Below are positions 45,801 through 58,173 of a stretch of DNA of 64,000 bases, piece by piece. The stretch is from Gavia stellata (Eukaryota > Chordata > Aves > Gaviiformes > Gaviidae), in NCBI RefSeq assembly GCF_030936135.1, contig NC_082637.1, positions 13,405,001-13,469,000 on the forward strand. The letters are read 5' to 3'. The stretch's first letter is position 1. Each line of letters opens with the position of its first letter. A program made the position numbers and the translations under genes. The notes beneath the pieces are model-generated. The model was not told where the DNA came from, searched no databases, and saw only the letters and a list, made by a program, of their open reading frames with translations.

Positions 45801-48800
45801 TGTGTGTCTCTGTAAAATATTGGCTAGCAGTATGCTAGATTAAACAAGGCTCCTGAATACAGTACACAATAGCATAGTTGGATATTCAAAGGTGATCGCA
45901 ATAATCAACTCCAGGGAACAAGTTTCTTCCAACTTTAATGGAAGCTTCATGCTGCTTTAAGAAGAGAGACCAATTTGCCTTAGAAATGTAATAAGATTAA
46001 TTTCAGTATGAATTTTTGAAAGCTGAATTTTAATAACAAATGGGTTTTCACTGGAAAAGACTTTAGAGTCTACCTGAAAATCTCTGTCTCCCCAGAAATT
46101 ATAGAAAAACTTGTTTCTGAATCTGTCCCCCAATACTGATGTTTGGACCATTCTCTGATATTTCATAGAATAGCCTGTAGTTTATAGCCTGTAATTAGAC
46201 TGATCGAAAAATCAATTAAACTTCATCTTTACCTGGCATCCCAGGGGGCCCAGGAGGTCCTGGGGGCCCTTGGTAGAGTCGAACTCCAAAGTCACCACGG
46301 CAGCAGGAACTACAGTCTGGATTCTGCGGTCCAGTTTGTGGGGGCTAAGAGCACAAAAATAAGCTTTAAATAGCTCATTCATGGAGGGCATCAATCATAT
46401 GCATGTTGGTTACAGGGTCTTCATTATATATTCTCTGTTTATATATTTGCTGAGTTTTCAAAACACTTCTTATCTGGGCTGAAATCTCCCATACTTGGGT
46501 TGTCCCTGAAGATGTTATTTTTGGAAGATTTAAGGGAATAGCTCTTCAAGTGTTCTAAGAGGTATATGAATATTTTAAAAAAACAACTTGTCCTGTCAAA
46601 TAATGAGGGTTTTGAAAATAAAATAATACCAAGTAATGAAAGTTAGATGACTATTTCAGTTATGTTCCTATCTTGTTTTTCACTGATCCCACATTTCAGC
46701 TGACTTTTCCTGACAAACAAGCCTATGTACAATGAGTGGTAGGACACAAGGGACTTCATTTGACCTTCAGCAATGAACTATCCTCCACTAAACACAAAGA
46801 AAACTGTGTTGGACCACCCGAAGGAGATGTTCAAAATGTCTGTGCAGCATATTCCTGTTCATGGACCCAGACTTGCATATTTACAGGTTACTAAAGTTGG
46901 GAGAACCTAAAAAAGTGCCAAGATAACATGACAAAATGTTGAACTCTCCACAACACCTGGTGTTATGGACATCTGATTATTTGTAGTTGTGGGTGTGTAA
47001 CTATGAAAACCTCTTTGTAAAACCTGAAACTAATATGGCAGCATAAATAAAATAACAAGTTTATTATACACAGCTCAGCTACTGTAATAATAATTTGATA
47101 ACAGCTTTGTTTCAGTGCTTTTTCTTTCCCAAATTATTGTATTTATACTAATGGAGTCTCATTCGATCCTGGCTGAATTTTGTAACTAGGCTCTTGTGAT
47201 GATTTAGCAGTCACAAATCTTCTGATAGGTCAGCTGAGGTAGAGGTTCAGGGTTTGATTTTATTTCTCTACCTCATTCTCATGTCTCCTTCTGTGTTTCT
47301 TTTTCCCTACAATCCTTTGCTATTATCCTGAGGTGCAAATCTGCAGTTCTTAAATTCTAGCGGGGGATAGTTACACTAGTCCAACTGCTACTTTTCTCTA
47401 ATCATTCTATTGTTTGTCTTCCTTCCCTTTCTGCGTCTTTATCATCCTTAACCTACTTGCCCAATGCAGACCTATTGGTTTAAAGGCAGCAAACGAGCCT
47501 CTGGTGGGGTGGAAGCTGCCAAATGAACTTATAGATGTGCTGTATTCCTGCCCTCATCAGCTGGCCTGATCTGAAACACTAAAGCTTTCTGGCCAGTGTT
47601 TTGAACAATACCAAGCACACTCTCAGAATTCATTAATTTCAAGAGGCTTGGGAGTTTATGTTTATGGATACAGAAAAACCCTTTCATGCCATCAAAATAC
47701 TGCAACTCCTCCAACGGGACAGACACATGCCCTCTCCAGCTGGAACCTCTGATGATGGAGCTACCATGGGAATAAAGGCTGACATGACAGCTCAACAAAT
47801 ATGCTTCATATTCAAAGAGTTATGGAAATGTTAGGACATACCAATGGGCACAAGGGCTTCATATTTATGGGGTTTTGGTCAATACTCTGCTTTTCACCTT
47901 AATTCTGGATAAGGTCTATATTTGATGAGAAAATTGACTTCTGCCTGTTGGACTGTCTGTTCCTGGAGAACCTGTTTGTATCTTTCTTGCTGTTTTATCT
48001 CTCCCAATTGTTGGGAAGAACATAACTGACAATCACCAGACACACTGTTTAAAGCTTTCCTAATATGAGAGAAGAAGTAGCTCTGCTTTCAGCCCATTTT
48101 CAGTCGTTGAAGGGGAGCCAAGTACAAGAGGACCGGAATTGCACAAGCATTTTCACCATCTGAAATGCTAATGTTGAGTGTTGCACTGAGATTAAAATCT
48201 CCAGCTCTTTTTTGATAGTGCTTCATAGTCATGTTAAATGAGAAGGCAAACTTTATACACACCTGCCAAGAGCAAATAAGTCATATCAGCCTAGAAATAT
48301 CCACAGACTTAGAACTGTGGATTATAGGTAAGGGAAGGCATGAATCCAGCAAACCAGACTGCATGTGAGACTGTCTCTGTGCAGGTAAGATTTGTTTTTT
48401 TACCTAATGCACTGAAATCCTGAATGGCATTATTAGCTAACCAGCTATGGTACCGTAATAGATACTAGTGCTGGTCATAACCAAATGCTATTTGGCATTT
48501 ACCTCTCGAAAAGCTCATCGGGTTATTACATGTGAAATGAGGCAAGTCCTTCCAGCCTGGTTTTATGAGAACAGTTCCACTGACTTCAAAATAACTACTT
48601 ATGCAAGTCATAAAGTAGTATTGACTTATTATCTTTACTGATCCTCTGACTAGGAGGAAAAAAATGTTCACAGTCAGCTGCCAAGAACAATGAATATTCA
48701 GGATACTCTTTTAATCTCTAAAAACACAGAACTTCATGAAGAGTACATTTAAAGGAAAAATCTGTTCCTAAGGTAAAATTACACTCAAATGGGACAAAGA

Positions 48801-51664
48801 GATTAATTACAGCCTACTTGCCAAAGGTGTCCTATGCAGCCATTCGCACATAAATTTTATCACACAAGGAATCTTTGGCATTGCTCTCAGAACATGATAT
48901 GATTTAGGAGCTTGTGAAATGCATCTGCCACATTGATATCCTAATACAGATAAAAAACTGGAAATATTTCTGATGCTATTTGCTGAATTTCCTATGATTT
49001 AGTATGTAGGAGGCAGTTCTAGGCAACAGATGGCCTATAAAATTCCCTTAACTTATAGCTGTGGACAAATCATAATTGGAGAGCCAGCCCTTTTTCATTT
49101 CATGATTAATTTTATGGGTTTCTGTTATATTGTCTAAGACAATGCAGAAGACAAGTAATGTACATCCGCCATTCTTGGCTCCTGTTCTGAATGCAAAATA
49201 GCATGTCTCTGTGGGCACTAAGGCTCTCCATGCCCCTTCTCCAGGAAAGAATTAAATAAACCAAAATTGCCAAAATTCAGGGTGAAACATCAGTAAGTTG
49301 GGGGGTACCTCAAGGTTTTCAAAGAACAACCTGAAAAGGAAGAATGTGTCTGGCATGGCTCTCCCCAGTCACTAAGAGTTCTTGTGCTTGAGAAATGCAC
49401 ATTATATTTTACGTAAGTCACCAGCAGCTTGGAAACCGGCCTTGTACCCAATGCACGAAAGACCAATGCTATTGTCTCTATTCCACAACAGGGAATGGAA
49501 CCATTAATACACTTTAGCAAGAGGGTGAAATTCTCCAGCCAGAGCTAAGATAACCAAGAAGGTAGGGACTTAGGGGTGAATCAGCTTGAAGATACCTCAA
49601 GAGGAAGAGAGGTTTGACATGAATTAAAACATGTCTGTGCCACCTTTGTTCCTCCTCTGCCTGGAAACCCCTGGAGTCTAGAGATGGAAAATACCTATTG
49701 CGTCAGCCACTCTGTGATGGATTATCCCTGTCATGCATCTGCTGGTGCTCCGTTTCATTTCAGTAAGCCAAAAATTGCATCATTTCCCCAGCAAAGATTG
49801 CTTCTTAGAGAGGGTCTGGCAGGTAAATGACTGCCATCAGCTGTACTCAGACTCGCTGGGCTCAGTTTTAATGTCACAGCCTCTTCCCCCAGCAGGCAAC
49901 TCCAAACATCTTGCATCAAACTCTCTGATGAGAGACACATGCACCTCAAACACAGTGACACTTTCTGTGAGGGGGGGTTTGACCCCTAAAAAAGTTGTAA
50001 TTTTGTATTAAATTATCTGAAATGATGTTGAGTTAAAGGGGAATCTTCTTTAAGTACCAATAATACATGGTCTGTAGTATGCAGCTGCACAATTCCCTCT
50101 ACAGTAAAGAGGTATGCACACACTAACTGTCTCACTGGACTATATACCTGATGGTTTACACTGTTACTGCAAGTGCAATTTAACATACCTACAGTTAAAT
50201 ACCTATTTTGCTGAGTGCACTGGAGGAACATATCACTCCTACCCAAGAAATATGAAATGCAAAGCACTATAAAATTTAAATACAGGGAATATAGTGGTGT
50301 ATTAAACCTATTCCCCTATTTGGATGTGTTTCAGTTCTTCAAGCCGAGGAGAGTATTAAAATTAAGTCTCCTCTCTGCTTATCATGAAGTAAGTTATTAT
50401 TCAACACTTGTCTGCATGTCCATGATTTTTGGAATATCATAGTTTAATCTGAAAGAGTTTTAAAAAACAAATGATAAAAGGTGAACTATACAGGACTCAA
50501 ACATTTGTATCAGCAATAGGAAAAAAACACTCATGTTCTTGTTTCTAAAAAACATTAATCAACAAAAACTTCAAGTGGAATTTTGTTTTGCTAGTGCTAG
50601 AAAAAGCTTCATCTTCTGCCCTTCAGATTTTTCCTTTTAAATTTGGACTGCAATATTTTATGTATAATCAAATTATGCCATTCTTCCCTTTGCAGTGAGC
50701 TAATGACTATAATATCTAAAATACCATGTAAAAGGCATAAAAAGATTCCCAGTTTAAAACGCAGATACTACAGATGATTTAGAGTTTCATTCCAAGTATT
50801 TTTTCCTCTGAAACTGTCAAGTTGATACATATTGTTAAACCTACTCATTACATTAGTATCTGGTTTTTTCAAGCTATTCCTTAGAATAAAATTTTTGAAC
50901 ACTCAGAATTTCATTATGTTTGTCTCAAGCTCAAAAGAATATACTTTATATACATAATTTTCAAGTGAAGTTATTCTCTGCTAATTGAATCTTTCCAAAT
51001 ATATATAAATATATAAATATCTACAAATTCTGTAATTCTCTGTCACATCCAAATGAGTTAACAGAATATAAAACTTCAATATATTAAATAAGTAATACCT
51101 TGAAATAATTAAGAGACTCTATATCAGAATATATGATTGCACAGGATCACAGTTTCAGCAAAACAAAGGGCTGCTGTCTATGTTGAAACCAGTGTTCCCA
51201 ACCACTGCTCGTTCTACCAGCTCATTAAAAGATCCTATAAAGCAACCCAGCAGGATACAGACCAATACATAGCTTTAATAAAAATAATTTCATAAATATA
51301 TCACTAATAATCTTAGCAAACAAATAAAATATCTCATTAGCTTTAAAGATATCTTTAGAAGATTAATTCAGAGTACCTGGACTCTATCTGAGGTAGTCAG
51401 TTCTACATCATCTACCTCTGGTCTCAGGACTTTTTGGTCTGTAGAAGTGCTATTATCAACAGTCCACTCTATAAGTTGACTCCGCTGTTTCAATATTTCC
51501 CTGCTTCTGGAACCTTTATGGCCAGTCTGGTGGTGACTTTGCAATACTTTGGCCACTGGTTTATAAGATCTTCTGCTCACCTCCATGTATTCATCTTGAC
51601 ACAGGCAAAATGGAAGAAAAAATAAAGCCAGTAGATGCCAACTGATGAAATCCTTCTCTGCCAT
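36644..51664 (-). CDS. C1QTNF3: C1QTNF3 (CTRP3), C1q/TNF-related protein 3 (six coding exons, 314 aa long form)
   Basis: Joined exons, minus strand: 51664-51377, 46344-46233, 43643-43489, 39937-39808, 38321-38222 and 36803-36644; 945 nt including the stop. All introns are GT-AG and the phases agree (0, 1, 0, 1, 2). The product is a secreted adipokine-like glycoprotein that trimerises through its collagen and C1q domains. Residues 1-22 are a signal peptide (LLALFFLPFCLC). The long-form insert (29-96) has a glycosylation site at Asn71 (NST). Cys107, Cys110 and Cys111 likely link trimers. Twenty uninterrupted Gly-X-Y triplets span 122-181, and the C1q domain is 186-314, ending FAGFLLFETK. Length is close to the 319-residue human long form. 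An internal donor in exon 1 would give 246 residues, the length of the human short form. No disabling change was seen. It lies upstream of AMACR on the same strand, as in mammals. Confidence 0.97.
36804..38221 (-). other. C1QTNF3: C1QTNF3 intron 5
   Basis: 1.4 kb, GTAAGT...TTCTTAG. No repeat or RNA gene recognised; the small open frames inside have no similarity I know. Confidence 0.75.
38222..38321 (-). CDS. C1QTNF3: C1QTNF3 exon 5 (C1q domain middle)
   Basis: The acceptor is AATCTTTTCAG|GGGTG and the donor is TATATAG|GTAAGT. 100 nt, phase 1 to 2. Encodes VYFFTFSMMKHEDVEEVYVY, then LMHNGNTVFSLYS. It has no ATG-initiated long frame and is found by homology and phase. Confidence 0.95.
38322..39807 (-). 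other. C1QTNF3: C1QTNF3 intron 4
   Basis: 1.5 kb, GTGAGT...TTTTCAG. Moderately GC-rich in its middle. No recognisable repeat or gene. Confidence 0.75.
39808..39937 (-). CDS. C1QTNF3: C1QTNF3 exon 4 (C1q domain start)
   Basis: The acceptor is CACTTTTGCAG|GTTGCG and the donor is GTGAATG|GTGAGT. 130 nt. Encodes VAFMASMATHFSNQNSGIIF, SSVETNVGNFFDV and MTGRFGAPVNG, the first strands of the C1q jelly roll. Confidence 0.96.
39938..43488 (-). other. C1QTNF3: C1QTNF3 intron 3
   Basis: 3.6 kb, GTACAA...TTTGCAG. Contains a (TA)n(GA)n microsatellite at 42701-42732. No other element recognised. Confidence 0.75.
42701..42732. repeat. (TA)n(GA)n compound microsatellite
   Basis: GTGTATATATATATA followed by about eight GA units, inside C1QTNF3 intron 3. 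The purine tract could vary in length between individuals. Confidence 0.93.
43489..43643 (-). CDS. C1QTNF3: C1QTNF3 exon 3 (collagen-like, residues 134-185)
   Basis: The acceptor is TTCCTTTAAG|GAAATC and the donor is GAGCTACAG|GTACAAAG. 155 nt. Encodes the rest of the Gly-X-Y repeat (GNHGNNGNNGATGQEGAKGE onwards) through GIPPELQ. It contains charged GEK/GDK/GER triplets, some of which may be hydroxylated and glycosylated, as in other CTRPs. Confidence 0.96.
43644..46232 (-). other. C1QTNF3: C1QTNF3 intron 2
   Basis: 2.6 kb, GTAAAG...TTTAAG. AT-rich; no recognised gene or repeat. Minus-strand open frames near 44817-45105 have no known similarity. Confidence 0.72.
46233..46344 (-). CDS. C1QTNF3: C1QTNF3 exon 2 (residues 97-134)
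   Basis: The acceptor is GTGCTCTTAG|CCCCC and the donor is ATGCCAG|GTAAAG. 112 nt. Encodes PPQTGPQNPDCSSCCRGDFG, then VRLYQ and the first Gly-Pro-Pro triplets. The Cys-X-X-Cys-Cys cluster is the conserved interchain-disulfide site. Confidence 0.95.
46345..51376 (-). other. C1QTNF3: C1QTNF3 intron 1
   Basis: 5.0 kb from the distal donor, GTACTC...CTCTTAG. Mostly single-copy-looking AT-rich sequence. The stretch near 49680-49735 faintly resembles the 3' end of an old CR1 but is too short to call. Confidence 0.7.
51377..51664 (-). CDS. C1QTNF3: C1QTNF3 exon 1 (residues 1-96) with alternative internal donor
   Basis: ATG in AACATGG context. Encodes the signal peptide, QDEYME, and the basic, serine-rich long-form segment ending LTTSDRVQ. 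The distal donor is GTCCAG|GTACTC (GT at 51376). A stronger donor, ATGGAG|GTGAGC, lies inside the exon (GT at 51580), after residue 28. It is in phase 0 like the distal one, so both forms join exon 2 in frame. Confidence 0.95.
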
Positions 51665-51793
51665 GTTATTAAAAATAATTTTTCAGGAGTCCAGCAAATG
51701 CCTTGCAGAAGGAGAACCTCTTTGCTGCACCAGGAGTTATGTGGTCCTTTCAGCTTTTCCACTAGTAAGCCTGGCACTGAAACTAGTACCAGG

Positions 51794-51800
51794 TTTTATA
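51794..51800 (-). promoter_or_regulatory. C1QTNF3: TATA box of the presumed C1QTNF3 promoter
   Basis: On the minus strand CCGTATAAAACC lies about 130 bp before the ATG. A start site 25-30 bp downstream (near 51768) would leave a 5' UTR of about 100 bp, with no upstream splice needed. No CpG island is present, which fits a tissue-restricted gene. Confidence 0.6.
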
Positions 51801-54800
51801 CGGTTGTGTGCAATAAATAAAACTAAAAATGCCAAAGTGACAGGATCCTTCATCCAAAATCAGTCATGCTCCTTTAAACAAACCAGGCATTATTCACCAC
51901 TTCACCACCACAAGGAAAATTGATTTGTATGCTGGAAATGACCACAGCATTTAACGGACTCCCGTGGTTCCTATTTGGGGGCATTAAAAAATGTAGCACC
52001 TTTTCTTTGGCATGTTTTTGTTTAAGTGTGAAAAAATGTGATGGAAATGGAGAACATGTGGCTAATGGTTTACGCTCCTTGATTAGACATGGAAAGGCTG
52101 TGAATTCACACTCTTAAATGTCTTTTGGACACAGTCACCTTCCTTATTTGCCAGGAAATTCACACACACAACTGCGTCAGCCCAGTCCGAAAAATACGTC
52201 CAAGAGCAATTAGGAAACAAAAGCACAAGAGGAGCTTTTGCATATGATCCTGACCCAATGGCTGTTTCTGACTATGCTTTTCATTCACTAAAAGAAAAAT
52301 ATTGAATTTCTGTCAGTTGGCCAACGGAGGAAGGAGACTGGGTAAGTAGCTCTGAAAAACTGGGTTGAATTCAGATTCACAAGAGCACCATTTCTCAGCA
52401 TTAGTTCAACCTACTCAGCCAGGAGGTATTTTTTTTCATTGAGTTCCCAGTGTTTTGCTAGATGCAACTGCCAAACCAAGTTTTATATCTTCACTGCCAA
52501 GTAAATATAAATTTACCAGGGGCTTATTTCAGACTAAAAGAATCAAATCATATATGTATAATAATATCATTATTATATTTTTTGAACCACCCACTAGTAT
52601 CATCTAGAAAGCCACAACTGCAAAATTCAGTTCTGCAAATGCATCCACATCCACATCCACACCCAGCCTTCCCAAGAGCAAGTAGCTCCTTGGTCTGTGA
52701 GAAACACTTCTCCAGTACATGGCTACAACAACATTACTGAAGGCATCAGCCCCAGGGAATGATTCCTGGCCCTGCAATGTGATGGACTGCCTCATACTCA
52801 AGTTGTTCAAGGCTGACCACCCTGCTTAGCGTTTGGCTGGGGCTCCTCTGTGACCTCTGGGGTGCTCTGTGGCCCTAAGTTATCCCACTTTTTTTCAATT
52901 TTCTTTTTCTTCCTGTTCAGTTGCCTGACAAAATGTGAGGGTTGTGGTGCAGGGTGCTACAGTGGTTGTCTTTGGAGCATGAGGCTAAGGTGGCATGAGC
53001 ACCAGGGGCCTCTTGGGATGGTGATGAAGGTTTCATCCATCCAGAAGGTAGCCTCTGAAGCTAATGATCCACAGATACCACCCAGGCTTAATTTTGAGGA
53101 GGAAAATAGACAGTGCACTCCGAAAGAGATGCTGGGAACAAACCAGGACGTGACCAACCAGAAGGCCAAGACCCACCAGTGAAACGAGGTGCTAAGTTAT
53201 TCAATAACGTAAAAAGCCTTTAGCATACCAGAATGCTATGGCAGCAAAGCGTAACACCATAGGCACTGTTAAACAGGGGAAATAAGTTACGTCTGCTAAA
53301 ACGCTCTAATTTCATTGACTGCAGCTGCGAGGGGCGGCCATTATGTGTCTTCATCGCCTGGCATATTACTGAGAAGGGGATGAGTTATGGAGCATCTGAA
53401 GAAACAAAGCCTAATCTTAATACTTGTGAAATCACAGGAAACCCTCCTTTTGGCTCCAAGTAAGGAGAATAAGGCTCAAGCAGCAAGGAAAGGGGCTGTG
53501 GCTCTCCTGTCTAAATAGAAGATGAGTCCAGAAGGGAGACCTGTGATGTGAAGGCTTTTCATTCAGAGTGTTGTGGATGCTGGAAGGGATGTACAATTGC
53601 TGGTTGCTGAATGATGGTGAGAAAGCACTCTCTGTTTTATATTCAGCTCCTTTCTGTGGGACACAGCAGGGCAAGTCACATCACGGGAGAAGGTGCTGGC
53701 TGGAGATGCAGTGGAGAGGGGTGAGCAATGCTCAGTTGGGGTACGTCTGTCGGTGGCACAGCGCTGGGCAGGGTGTCAGTGTCAGCCTGTACCCAGCCAC
53801 TTTCCTCACTTATTTCCTATTTAACAGCCCACAGAGAGGAATGTGGGGCCATACCAGTCCCCCAAAAAGGCAGTGCCCGCTCCCACGGACAGACAGGGTC
53901 GGGGCTGAGCCAGCACAGGGGTAGTGCCTGGGGCTGCTGGGAGTGAAGGCAGCCAAGGGCAGGTCTTCCCTTTTTCTCCTTCTCCACCAGCCAAGCATGG
54001 TGTAGGAGCAGAGGCCTCAGCTGCTGTGGGCTCAGTGTTTCCCCCCAAGGATAGACATGACCCACTGCCTGCAGCACCCCAGCTGTCTCAACGAAAGCCC
54101 CAGGAACAGGGGCAGCTCCTGGTGATCTCAGCCCACAGGCTTGCCAGACAGAGCTGTGTCTACTTGCTTCATGATTTTGTTGTATCTCCCTTATTTTGAA
54201 GTTCTAATGGCAGAAATCTTAATTCAATTTCAGTGAAATCTTGGATTGTCAAGCCAGATGTTCAGGATCATTGAATAACACTTCATAGATTAGCTCTTGA
54301 CCCTTGCTTCAGTGTATAAATATTAATTAAGTAAATAGCCTTGCAGAAGAGACTCGTTAGCCTATGCTTTATGACTGCTGAAAATCCTGATTTTAAAAAA
54401 AGTCAAATATTCCAGTTATTTCACTGGGCAATGAGAGATGGAAAGGAATTTACTGGTGAGTGAAGCAAGACTTCACAGTTCCAGATTTTGGAAGCTGCTG
54501 CCACCAAAATGGGGTTTCTTTTTCAAGGAGAGAACATTTTCTTCGTAGGAAGGGAGTTTGAAAACCCTGGACTCTGTAAAATTGGGAATTACTCAGAGAC
54601 AAATATTAGTTTGTCTTGGCACTTAATAATTTGATTCAGCAAGTGCTGGAACAGCACTGATGTTTTCAGCTGCCGTTAGGGCTTTCATGGCTTTCCAAAC
54701 TCTGTTCCAGGAGCTTCCTGTGGCAAATGTTTCCAACATGAGTAATGAACATCCACAGCACCCATGTCCCAAAGGGAGGAGGAATAAAACCAAAGAGATT

Positions 54801-57689
54801 TGGGCTTCAAAGCCCCCATCTATCATTTCATGCAAAAGCTGAAAGAAGCATGTTTCTTGGCAGCTATTAGAAAGAAGAAAGATTTCCTTCCTCGCTTTCT
54901 AATAGAGTCCACCTGGTTCCTACCCATCACTGCTCTGGTGGTTTGATGCTACACACATTTTTTGGTCCAAATTAATAATAGAGTTTAGACTTTACTCTTT
55001 TTTTCCCAACCTTTTGAACAGAATCCCATCTGCAGAAATCTTTGCTGCCCATCATTCTCCTCTGTACCTTCAGCAAGCAATAGCTGGCCCACAAAATCAT
55101 TGTCTACAGGCAGAAATTTTGGACTCAGAAGTAAAAAGCAATGGAGGAACTGGTTCTAATTCTCCATTCTTGATCTCCAAATGGTCAAATACACTTATCC
55201 AGACGTGTGAACTGAATCTAAAATAATAGGACATCAAAATAGCAGTGCTTTGAATTAACTTAAATTGTACTGGAATAAAACACCAAAAATGCTTCGTGCT
55301 GAGAAGAACAGATCCTACTGATGTGCAGATGAGAAAAAGACTGACCCAAAAGGTTTGGGTTTGCTTTTAGTTGCAGGGCTGGTATGCGTTGCAGGAGTGC
55401 TGACAGAGAGAATAAAATCTGACCCCCTCCCTACCTCTTTGCTCTGTGTTTGCACACCCAGCATCACCCTTCCAGCCTTTGCTAGCTGAGTTCAAGCACA
55501 GCAGTAATTACCTTTCCCCTGTCGGTCTCAGGCAGCAGGATATGCCTCTATCTGGTAGTCAACAGTTAAGATGAAGTGAAGCACATGGATCTGTTTATGT
55601 CAGGTAATGAGGTATCAGCTAAAATACAAAAACTGCTGGGTAAAAGCTGCTTCCCACCTTATCTGCAAGCAAAAACTCTGTTCTGTGAGAGAAAGGGGAC
55701 TCTTATTACTATGCTATTTATAGTGATATTGGGAAAGTGGGTTATTAGTGAGGTTATTATGTAAAACTGCAGGCCCTCATTTCAAGAGGCAACGAAACAA
55801 AAGTACTAAAATTAAAAAAAATAAAAAAGCCTGCTGTGGCCCAGGCAGGATTGTATCTGTAACTAAACATTTACAGTTCCTTTACTTAGAAATAATCGTG
55901 TTTGCAGTGGTAACTCCTCCACACCAGACACCGAGATAATCTGCACCTGCTATTTCACAAGCAATCTCTGCTGAGCCATACTCAGCATGCCTGCAAGGAG
56001 AAAATAGCTTTGAAGCCTTTTCCCACCTCCGTGCTGACCGCTGCAAACCCACAGAAACAAGCGAGGTATTTTCATTGAAAGCTTCTGTGATCTGCTCCTT
56101 GTTTCTGCAAGAGTTTTGGTCAGTAATAGGGATTCAGGCAAAACCCACCACCCTCCTCCCCAAGGGAGCCTCCACAGAGATGGGCTATCAAGGGGAAGGC
56201 AGATTCATGGGGCTTTCCAAGTGTCCTGCACCTGAAAAGGGTTTACACTCACAGTATGTGCAACATCATCTCCATGGCCAAATATTTTCTTCTCCTGCAA
56301 CCCACTGAGCTCTGTGGACGGCAATGGTGCAGTGAGTGCTTTGGGCAGTTTGTTTCGTGACACCCAAGCTGTGTGTAGTTTGCAGTTACATCAGTTCCCA
56401 GAGGTGCATAGCAGTGAGGTGTGTTTTGTAGGTGTTTTCTTCACTGCTTATAGGAAGCTATCGCTAGCTGTTAGAGGAGGAGTGTGGGGCAGCTCCAGCT
56501 CCATTATGTGGCTTCTGACCTCACCCAAAGCAGATGAGTCTCCAGAATGGTCTTGACCCTCCCTAACTTTGACTTTTCTGTCAATCAGGAAATCCTCTTG
56601 ACTTGCCCGAGACTGGCATTTCCTTTCCAGTATAATATGAGAGCTGGCGCTGAGGTCCTTCTTCTCTGCCACCCTCCACCACCCCTTGGCCCCCCACAGT
56701 TTGCCTACAGAGGTACCCTGCAGTGATGTGCTCCAGCAGCCCTGGACTGCCACTGCTACCTCATCCCTCCACTTTTTACAGCCTACAAGACATCTTTCCC
56801 ACCCTCCATACGCCTAAACTAAGGGATCACCTAAACGAAAGGATCAGCAGTGGGCAGAAATTCAGGCCTGAGCTCCCAGCTGCCAGCAGAGCTGCGGTCT
56901 GGGTGATCCTCCAAAACACAGCACAGCCTCCACCAGCTCATCTGCACAAACCCTCGTTCCAAAATACGCGCAGGAGACACAGCCCCCTTCACTCCGTCAA
57001 TGACATTTTCAAGGGTCCGTGACAAACTGCCTGGATCAGACTGTCGACAGTCCCAGATGGGATCGCCAGGTGGTTTATCCAAGTCTCTTTCAAACTTGCA
57101 GAAATAGATTTCACAGTGGTGATAGGGCTCCAGTGGTGGAACAAATAATGCAGCATGATAAGCTTTTTCCAGTCTGCAATGCATCAATTATCCATCTCAT
57201 ATTGAAGAGCCAGAGCACAGTGACTTCCAAGAAAGGAGGGTGGGGAAAGAACAGACACGGTGCCAAAAAAATAGCCGTGGTCAACATTTTTGTCATGGAT
57301 GGATATCCTGGTTTGGATTAAACAAGATCTAACCTGAATCTTTGGCTTCATCTTAATTGACCTTTTTTCCCTCATGTTTCAAAATGTTTAAATTTATTAC
57401 TTGAAATGTCCTCTCTCTGCAAGTCCTCTGTTCTGGCCAGGACCAAAAGTGTAACAGCTAAAATACCACAAAAACAACTGCTTATTATTTTAACCACCCA
57501 ACAAGCAATAAAGAACATGTTGTGAGAAATCCTGTTCTGACTGTATCCCCAGCTCAAGCTTTGCACGTGCAGGAGATGTGGGTGCTTCAGATAAGGTGTG
57601 CTGGTTTTGGGTGGGAAGCCAAGACACGGTTTCAGGCCCACTGATACCCAAGACTGTACTTCTGCCCTGCACAATGAAAGGCATGAAGA
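51801..57689. other. Intergenic sequence upstream of C1QTNF3
   Basis: No gene recognised. It includes a modestly GC-rich part (about 53700-54150) with overlapping open frames on both strands and a (CCACAT)3 run near 52645. The block 56700-57190 has open frames of about 100 residues on both strands without known similarity. Confidence 0.6.
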
Positions 57690-57762
57690 CGAAACTGGTG
57701 GTGTTAGTTGATGGTTGGACTTGATGATCTTACAGGTCTTTTCCAAACTTAGTGATTCTGTG
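57690..57762 (+). mobile_element. CR1 LINE 3'-end fragment
   Basis: Plus-strand sense: TAGTTGATGGTTGGACTTGA, then TGATCTTACAGGTCTTTTCC and the terminal GTGATTCTGTG. It is the same subfamily terminus as the one at 23231, in the opposite orientation. Open frames on its minus strand are shadows. Confidence 0.82.
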
Positions 57763-58173
57763 AAAACGCTCTTAGTATGCTCTTGTATCCAGAAGATCTA
57801 GGATAAACTGTAAAACATTTGTCTGGGGACTGTAAGCAGAATTCCAGAATTTATGTGACCTGATGTCACAGAAATAATTTCTAAGGACCCAAATTTAACA
57901 GAGTTTCTCAGATTACTGAGATGTGTCAGAGATGTTACGTCTGCGGGAAAGTGTGCCTTCAAGTGAAAAACAGGGCTTATATAAATGGTCAGACTCTCCC
58001 AGGACTTCTCCCTACCCTACTTGGGCACTGGATGAAAATGAACTGTGGCTGATCTATAACCTATTAACCTGGTAAGATCTGGTTACTAGGATAGTTTTTG
58101 TTCATATCATATTATTAAAGTCTTTGTTTTATGCGTGTATTGAAATGCCATCGATCAAGAGCAGAGCTGTTAG
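57763..58173. other. Sequence between the CR1 tail and the env fragment
   Basis: No recognisable retroviral or cellular coding similarity. It may include decayed proviral sequence, since the env frame opens directly after a TAG at 58171. No copy of the 58970 LTR was seen here. Confidence 0.45.

Noticed and set aside
49680-49735. Possible ancient CR1 3' end (ATGGAAAATACCTATTGCGT)
   Set aside because: Only about 50 bp of vague resemblance, with no neighbouring LINE landmarks.
56831-57187. 118-codon minus-strand frame
   Set aside because: No domain recognised and no splice context. It might be part of an unlisted repeat, but this cannot be shown from the window.
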